The notes under the pieces are model-generated. The model searched no databases. It was not told the origin of the DNA and saw only the letters and a list, made by a program, of their open reading frames with translations. Below are positions 56,777 to 64,000 of a stretch of DNA of 64,000 nucleotides, one piece after another. Origin of the DNA: Polytrichum commune (lineage: Eukaryota; Streptophyta; Polytrichopsida; Polytrichales; Polytrichaceae); the NCBI GenBank assembly GCA_950295325.1, contig OX485803.1, positions 15,810,001 through 15,874,000 of the forward strand, in the 5' to 3' direction. Both the position numbers and the translations under genes were made by a program. Within the stretch, counting starts at the first letter, position 1. Each line of letters begins with the position of its first letter.

Positions 56777-56785
56777 CCTTTATGG
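56777..56785 (-). promoter_or_regulatory. Possible TATA-like element of the metallothionein gene
   Basis: The minus strand reads CCATAAAGG here, about 200 bp upstream of the metallothionein ATG, in an otherwise GC- and purine-rich leader. A start site about 30 bp downstream would give a leader of roughly 170 nt. A second AT-rich candidate (AATATTTATTA near 56838-56850) cannot be excluded. Confidence 0.3.
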
Positions 56786-56799
56786 CTTAAGCCTTCTCC

Positions 56800-57135
56800 A
56801 TTCGTCATTTCATCCACCTGCCCTGCCCGTCCAAACGGTAATAAATATTTGGGCTCCTGCCCCGAGCTGCCCGTCCCCGACATTCCCAGCACGCCATGCC
56901 CTTGCTAAAAATCGGTCAGCCGACCTGCCCAGCGCGGCAAAGCAGGCGTAGCGGCGGCGCTTGGCATGCTTGCCCCAGCTGCCCGCCAAACGAACTCAAC
57001 TCCACAATTCCCTCCAAGCTGTCTCACTTAGGGCCACGAACTCAACTAATTTGGTAACAATTAGTTAGTGCACTTACTATCCATGTACTCATGCATCCGA
57101 TTTAGTAAGGCATCCAAAATTGGTGTGGTCTATGT
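56800..57135. other. Metallothionein upstream flank
   Basis: GC-rich to about 57000 (GCCCGTCC, CTGCCCAGCGCGGC), then AT-rich. No gene recognised; presumed promoter-distal region of the metallothionein gene. Confidence 0.4.
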
Positions 57136-57138
57136 TAA

Positions 57139-57641
57139 GGGCCACTTCACACACGAGACTGAGAGCCCGTGACCATTGCGCTTCCAGCACTCTCATTGGT
57201 GGAAAAGGCAGAGCCGGTCCAAGTTCGCTGCTTCACACTACGCTTGAGGGACCAACGGAGTATGTGAATGCACGATGGATGTAAAGTCTACGTGGAATCC
57301 TACATGGCATCAAATGAATCATTATTCCATGGTCACTTGGACTAATTTCAAAAACCATCTCTTGGAGGCAGGCCTAACACAATAGCAGGGGACCATGGCA
57401 CTCTGAATGTTCATAACCGTTGATTTATTTTATTTTATCATGTGTGAGGATCCGCATGAATATAAATACATTGAAATAGATTTTGGTTGAGGACCCGGTC
57501 ACATATGACTTCACACTACACTTGAGGATCCGTGACCCCACTACATGATTTTGAAGGTGTCTTGGGACGGCCTTTGCACACTTTCTTTTGGGCTCTCACA
57601 ATTTCATGGTCACGGCTCTTGGTCCGTGTGTGAAGTGGCCC
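57139..57641. mobile_element. PIF/Harbinger-like MITE, 503 bp, TAA target duplication
   Basis: Terminal repeats GGGCCACTTCACACACGAGA and, reversed, GGGCCACTTCACACACGGAC; TAA on both sides (57136-57138 and 57642-57644). Subterminal CCCGTGACCAT / GCCGTGACCAT is shared with the 39.3-kb member. Internal GCTTCACACTACGCTTGAGG (57229-) and ACTTCACACTACACTTGAGG (57508-) look like additional degenerate termini, so the element may be a composite. Confidence 0.8.
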
Positions 57642-57880
57642 TAAGGTAGGTGGGTCTTAAGTGGTTAATTTCTTGGGCCGGCCCACTTCTCCGAGGATAT
57701 GAATCACACAATTAGTACGACATTCTTAGCAAATCTGAATTGACACCGTAACCACTTTCCTCGTAATTTTCAAAGCTCATATGAATGTCTTATGTGTTGA
57801 TCAGTACAAGATGGTTAGCAAATCCAAATTGACACCATAGTCACTTTCCTCGTAATTTTTGGAGCTCGTATGAATCTCTC
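57642..57880. mobile_element. Left part of a TAAGGTAGGTGGG foldback element
   Basis: Starts TAAGGTAGGTGGGTCTTAAG immediately after the Harbinger-like MITE. Contains GGATATGAATCACACAATTA and two copies of a segment AGCAAATC..AATTGACACC(G/A)TA..CACTTTCCTCGTAATTTT (about 57735 and 57815), a small internal duplication. Right arm absent. Confidence 0.55.
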
Positions 57881-58274
57881 GTTCTTTGACAAAGTGAAGA
57901 TTCTCATGCTTGTTACTTTCAAGGGTAGGAGCAACAATCTAATATATGGAGGTGCATCTTGTGTTGAGCTAATTTTAAATAAACTTTCTAGATCATGTGT
58001 AGAGGAAGTTGTTGCATATGAGCGTATCTTTCAATACCTAATTTTGGTGTGAAGTTGTCTTTTCAAAAAATATCCTCCTCCTTTATAATTTTTTCTTGAA
58101 TTGTTAATTTGAAAAATGGTGTTTAACATAAACAACATGCACCCGCTCACTTTGCAAATAATATGGTCCAAATATGTGTTTTCTCAGGAAAAAAATGTAA
58201 ATTAGTTATTATATTATATTCTAAAATTGTAAAATAGAATTGTAAAGTGGAGTGCCCCTGATCCTTGCATACTT

Positions 58275-58640
58275 TTAAGTGAAAGTGAATCAAATCTATA
58301 CATTGAGTTTAAATTTTGTGAAGGAAAAAGTATTTAGACATTTAAAAAACATATTGATCTACAAAGTTAAGCAACTTATGATGACAAAAACAATTCCAAT
58401 AAAAGTCTACATTTCTTAGAAGACAATGCAAGTGATGTGCAAATAGGTAATATTGGACAAGTATTTGTCCAACTTTTGTTTAAAATAAATAAAATAAAAT
58501 AAAGTGGATATTTTTTCTACAAACTTTTGTGATGACACCTTCAAGTAGATAATGAAAGCAAGGAATATGACAAAAAATTTCCAACTCCAAAATATTTAAG
58601 GTCATGAAATCTACGTCCAAAACCAGGTTCATCCATGTGC
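58275..58640. mobile_element. Truncated second copy of the 48021-48632 element
   Basis: Collinear with 48060-48425: ATGATGACAAAAA, AAAAGTCTACAT, CAAACTTTTGTGATGAC, TTCAAGTAGATAA and the conserved block AAAATATTTAAGGTCATGAA then ATCTACGTCCAAAACCA. The rest of the element and its right end are missing. Confidence 0.6.
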
Positions 58641-58742
58641 TAATAATTATCACCTTCTAATCGCCTTCATCACCATCACAATCAACATGATGTGTAACTG
58701 AATATTTGCACATGCTAAACAAAGTCTTGATATCTTCGCCTG

Positions 58743-58755
58743 CCCCCCCCCCCCC
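58743..58755. repeat. 13-bp C tract
   Basis: Uninterrupted C run followed by CTGGTGCTGGCCCCACC in AT-rich surroundings; one of seven runs of ten or more C or G in the window. Confidence 0.9.
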
Positions 58756-58759
58756 TGGT

Positions 58760-61700
58760 GCTGGCCCCACCTAGCAGCACCCAGGGTCTGAAAAATGATG
58801 TAATATATATATTCTTAGTTTTTAATTAGTTGATTCAAAATCATTCTAGGTCATAATAACTACTATGGGTAATAAGGAAAATAAAATATTTATTTTATTT
58901 GGATTCTTTAATGTTAAAAAATGAACATGAAAAAAGGATTTTGAAGACAACATACACCTAGCAATGCCGACACAAGTTGAATACATGTCCATAATGCCCA
59001 TTACAATTACACCACATTGTTGCTTGCAAGTTTGATCATATAATATTCTTGTGGTACGGTTTGGATATGCATGACTAAATACGGCAATAAATCTATCACA
59101 ATGCTAAACTACAAACTTATCAATACATTACAAAACCCATTTGTAACTTGAGACAACATCGGGGGTTGTTTTAGTGGGCTTGTCCATGCGACCGGGACAC
59201 ATGAGAAATCCTTGCTTCTTCAAATGTTTGTACATATCATGAATTCAACCCATATGAGCATGGGCCTCAATACATTGTTGGGGATTTGTAGCACTCAAGT
59301 GTTTTCATTACTAGAGCGTTCTTGATTCGCTTTCATCTTGTCAATGGTATACATAACATTGTTAAGTAGTGTGCGTTTGTTCATGTGGGTCCTAGGAATA
59401 TAACCATGGGATGCCACAACTATTGCAAATTCAGTCTGAAGACTGAATAAAGAAGATAATTTTGATTCAAGCAATTTAAACAATACGCAATAAGACAGTT
59501 CCTTGTCTAGTGTGGGATAATAATATATGCATGTTGGCAAAATCTAAAATTATCTAAGCTAGCACACTAGGTTGTTGACTTTGTAAACTCACCAACTTGC
59601 GGCCATGTAGGACCCTCCACATCCTTGCTTCTTCACATCCCACATTAACTACAAATAGGGATTTTTTTTTCCTTCCCTTCCTCATTGTAATTGACACGCC
59701 CAAGCTTCCCTGCACTTCCTTGCCATTTTTCTTTGTTCTAAAGATCTTCATATTGTTCTTGTTTTTTGCTATCATTTTTCATTGAGAGTGTTTTGTTTTT
59801 CATTCTTATTTACACATCGAAGATCTTCTTGTTCCTTGCATCTCTCCTTCTTTTAAAGTTTTATGTTTCTCAATTTGTAGACCTTCATGTGCTCCATGTT
59901 TTTGTCCTCATTTGTTCTTGAGAGGATTTCAAAATTTTAAAGTAATTTTTTCCCTTTGAGATTGTCTAGTTCTTGTTATATAATGAGTATTATATTTCTT
60001 CTTTATTTGAAATTTTTATACTACTCCTATTTATAATGTGTTTTTGGTTTCTTCTTCTATTGAAAATTCATTTTTTGTTTGAGATCCGTTTGCATCATTT
60101 ATGTTGGTAATATTTTATGTATTAAAAACACCTTGATGATCTTTCCTCTTGACATCACTATATTTCTCTTACTTTAAAGAACATATTCCTTGTCCTCTTT
60201 AAAAATCTCTTTGCTAATGCCTTTCACCTCTTTTATTTCAAGATAACATTATATTTGATCTTGTCACTTACAATCAAATTTTTTTTAAATATGTTATTAT
60301 AAATTCTCGTGATATTGTAGTTGATTGAATGCAACCAATGTACATCTTTGTTATTCTCATGTGTAGCAAAGATGGTTCTTTTGTGATATTTTTCATGACT
60401 ACATCTTATCTTGAACATATTAACATCATCATGAACTTGGATTATTCAATAATCATAAAACATGGAAATCCATATGATAAACATGAAGACACCATTGAAA
60501 TGTGCATGATAAAAAATGTCCTAAAAAATTACTTATGTTTGGTTAAGATTTATATATAGATAAGATATCATCCAAAAAATTGAAAATTTTGGGCACATCA
60601 TGTTTGTGGATGTATGATAACATGACCCATCATAGTTGATGTTTACGACTATTTAATGATTTAATTTTGAGATAAATTCTTAAATATCATTATTTCACAA
60701 CTGAGATTTATTTCAATAAACATGAATTTTGAAATAATTCTTTTTTAAAAATAAGACATATTGATAGGTTTTCATCCTAACGTTGCTATTTTTGGGTTTT
60801 TTAATCATTTAAAAACAATTGCATAATATCAACATGACAATATATATATAATAATAATATATTAAGTGATTTATATTCATCGGAATTGAATATATTTTGA
60901 TTTAACATACTACATCCTACAATTCTCACTTGTACAAAATAAATGATGGATTAATTCAAATGAAATTGGTTGTATCAAGACGTTATAGCGATTTGCCACA
61001 TGTTACACATGGAAACATCTGCATTACTAATCAAATTTGATATGTGGAATCCAACGCCACATCATGGCCTTGGTGACAACTCATATAAGGTTACAAAGTA
61101 GCTAGCGTATCCTAGAACCACATCATGGTTCTATATCACCTATTTGCAATTTCACAAAACAGTTGTAACTCTATAGTACCTAGGAGGGAACAAGGGGTCT
61201 TATTAGCCAACTCAAAGGTACTTCAGGTGTGTAGTTAGTAAGTTGGATAAGACAAAAAATCAAGGAAACATTAAGGGAAGACTTAAAAGGTGATTCTTAT
61301 ATCATCTAGGTGTCATAAATAAATTTTTTATTAAGGCAATCACATGATTATTTCAAGTTATTTTGGTTTTGAAATGGCAATCGGATGATGAATTAAAGGG
61401 TGTAATCTTACAACAATACATGCAATTGTGGTTGTTTCTCAACTCACATTATTTACCCGGGCAATAATCTAGCATTGAGTTTATTTTAATTGGACCAAGT
61501 GTAGTGCACAAGCATGGGCAGAATCATCATCAATAATTTTGCATAAAATATCCCATTCTATAATATTTCGTGTCAAAGCCACATGTATTTTGGTATAGTC
61601 AGTAACCTTGTGTTAATTATTATTTTTGATTGAACTTCAAAAGGCAATAGGGTCCTCTTTAACATGAGTTTCAATCTTCTTTGATTAAACATGATCTTAT

Positions 61701-64000
61701 TTATATTGTCCTGCGAGTGTCTTTTACCTGGTCTTGGCCGGAGTTATCATGACATCTATGAATTGTAAGCATATGACAATCCACATATGCATATTAATAA
61801 AGCATGGCGTGGTTCATTATTTTATCAAAGTTAATTTGCGGTTCAATTTACACTCTCACACTCTTGTCCATTAATCATTTAAATACTCGGTCCATTTCTT
61901 ATAACTCAAGACAATTGGCTAATGTGTTCAACTACCGTGTCTTGGTTAATCTCAAGGTTACCACTCTCTCATTATAGAATAAAATCACTTTAGTATATTT
62001 CATAAACTCACATCACTTACTAAAGCTCCAACTAGCAAGGTGGTTCATCTTCTTGGCCTCTTTGTAGTCAATAGTATTGTCAAACTTATCCTGTCATTTC
62101 GTGTCAAGGGTTAGGGTGATAGAATCTTGGAAGGTTCAAATTTGTTGAGTTCATAGCCTCTTCATCTTCTAGATGACCTTATTTTCTGTCTGTCTTCCCT
62201 TAGGTAGGAAGCTATCACCACATATTACAACGACCCCATATAACTCCTTAATTCAAAGAGTGTATGTCAGTTTATGATAAACATTGATCTTCTAAGTGAT
62301 TGATTAACAACATCATACTTTACAATTCTATATCACAATGTGTCATTCAATCTCGGTTTCTTTGAAACCCTCAATCAGACCATGGCATACGCAAGCTTTC
62401 TTGAAGCTAGACCAATTTGAAAAAGACAGTTCGATTATGTTGCTACTATATGCCGGGGACACGATTGTGATTTGCAATTAGTTTGTTCCACTATTCTCTC
62501 AAGGGTTGACACCATAGTTTTCTTCAATGGATTTATTCCAAATTAAATTTCAAATCCACAGTCAACCAGACAATATATATGAGACAAAATTTACTTTGGA
62601 AATCTCATGCTTATTTAATGCCAATCTTATATTCACCTTTAGACAATGGCCTATTTTGGGATAGAAGATTCACTCCTCTTTCTTAATATGAACCTTATGA
62701 GAGCAACACAATCACTTTGGCTTCCTTCACAAAGAACAAGTCACTCAGTCTCTCTTATTACAAACACCTTGGATTCAATCTAATTACTCCGAACACCAGA
62801 CAATTGACTAGACAAATATATTTCACACACACATATTCTGAACACACTTATGTTTTACGTTTCAATTCTAATTGAAATTCTTGTATAGTTCCGATATTAC
62901 AAAGGGTAAGTTATGAACTCCCTCCTTCTTGAATTCCTTAGCCTCAAATACTTTTAAAAATACATGTGTAGATACCAAAGTTTAGATCCGTTCCTATCAT
63001 GCTAAGGTCTTTCTTATCTCTATTTTTTTGGAATCTCGAGACAATGGCCTATTCATACCTACTTAGTTGGACTTTTCTAGTTCATATGAAGTCTTGTTCA
63101 CATTTGGATCTTATTCATGCTTATCCAAAACAAAATTTAACACCACAAAGCGTTCCAAAACAAAATGCAACAGTCATTTCTTTAAATTTTCAAATTATTC
63201 TCTAACTTCTTATGTTATTCATATAGTCACAAATGATTCAATAGTCCCCCAAAAAACACCCCTTGAGAGCAACTGGTTATTGCACTAGGTGGTGAACTCA
63301 TCTTTAGCGAAATCTTTGACACTACTCTTGTGAAACAAAACGTTGCCAATATTACTAGTTGGAGATCAATGACTATGCTCCTTATTCCAACTGCATGGAT
63401 GTGTATATTTCATTGGCCCCAACGTAAGCGGGGAACTCCAAGCGAGCAACTACATTAATTATTGTATTTAGTGTCATATGGAAGTTTATGTCACCGGGGC
63501 AACGTTTCTAACGGCCTCTTCTTATGAAGAACTTTACAAGTGTTGTCACCCAAACTACATTCTATGACCACAAAGTTTTTTGAAATTTCTCCATATAACA
63601 CCCAAATAACCAAATTAAGCACCGTAACCGCCAACGGTACTACGGTAATTGCCCGGATTCTTTCTAAACCCTAATAAGTGTACTTTAGATTACCAAAGTA
63701 ATAGCCGATTAGAAGCCTAGAGAGCCAGTCATAAAAAAATTGATGGAAACCACTTAGCTCGTAAGGACTAACTAATTGATGGAGGTTAAGTGGAAGCGGT
63801 TATGGTTCCAATCTCGGTCTAAATCCAAATCATGAGAAAGAAATGTGAGGTAACTATAAGTACTTCCGATCATATCTCATAAAAACTTTGGCGGCCGAAG
63901 ATTGCTTTAAGGCTCATGTTTTTCTTTCCTAAAGGCAATGCTCGCGTCCTCGGGTGCAAAATGAATAATGAATAACCAAAGTTTGTGAGTGCAAGGGATA
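58760..64000. other. AT-rich intergenic DNA to the end of the window
   Basis: About 5.2 kb with no recognisable gene. A minus-strand frame at 59540-59295 (81 codons, VASHGYIPRTHMNKRTLLNN) reads like protein but belongs to no family I know. A single CACTAAAT-type terminus lies near 63450-63475 (CAACTACATTAATTATTG then TATTTAGTGTCA). Repeated AGACAATGGCCTATT at about 62642 and 63040 suggests an old local duplication. Confidence 0.35.

Overview
This is nuclear DNA of a land plant: two intron-bearing genes in about 64 kb of AT-rich, repeat-filled intergenic DNA. The PP2C gene carries the clade-E-type C-terminal motif known from plants. The second gene encodes a metallothionein whose modular layout does not match the usual angiosperm types 1-4 as I know them. 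Together with the large introns and many foldback/MITE-like repeats, this makes a non-angiosperm vascular plant (fern or lycophyte, for instance) a reasonable guess, but the sequence alone does not settle it.

Genes. (1) Minus strand, 10675-5440: a five-exon PP2C serine/threonine phosphatase of 573 residues with an N-terminal acylation signal, all metal-binding motifs, and a C-terminal tail ending in a conserved WSALEG..LPRF motif. Intron 2 appears to use a GC donor. A TATA box lies about 120 bp upstream of the start codon. The locus is full of local tandem duplications (promoter, intron 1 twice, intron 4, and the 3' end of the last exon). (2) Minus strand, 56576-55349: a three-exon metallothionein of 94 residues, 19 of them Cys, made of a Cys-dense head and three near-identical CxxC-x-CPAGTCAKE modules. 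No other gene could be recognised. A few longer open frames (about 4.55-5.15 kb plus, 34.46-35.06 kb minus, 53.8-54.2 kb) have no family I can name.

Repeats by region. 3-4.6 kb, 12.6-14.2 kb, 15.4-20.9 kb, 27.4-27.7 kb, 36.6-38.2 kb, 48.8-49.8 kb, 51.2-51.5 kb and 57.6-57.9 kb carry members or arms of a foldback superfamily whose ends read TAAGGTA(T/G)GTGG. A second foldback family (ends CWGGGA, arms with ACCGGTT) has an almost complete copy at 50.65-51.18 kb and a copy near 16.0-16.4 kb that itself contains another palindromic insert. PIF/Harbinger-like MITEs with 3-bp TWA-type duplications lie at 23.33, 39.29 and 57.14 kb. A hAT-type MITE with an exact 8-bp duplication lies at 52.07 kb. A MITE family with self-palindromic ends (ACACTAAATATNATATTTAGTGT) lies at 40.87, 41.27 and 49.04 kb. 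A tRNA-derived SINE family has two full copies with target duplications (18.58 and 37.47 kb) and two fragments. A broken Ty1/copia fossil occupies about 32.5-34.0 kb behind a degenerate minisatellite (31.64-32.46 kb). A 26-bp minisatellite with a 77-bp higher-order period is at 43.1-43.46 kb.

The two genes show no functional link. I found no operon, gene cluster, CRISPR array or defence system. The most distinctive biology is the modular metallothionein; the most distinctive genome structure is the multi-level nesting of small transposons and the repeated tandem duplication inside the PP2C locus.
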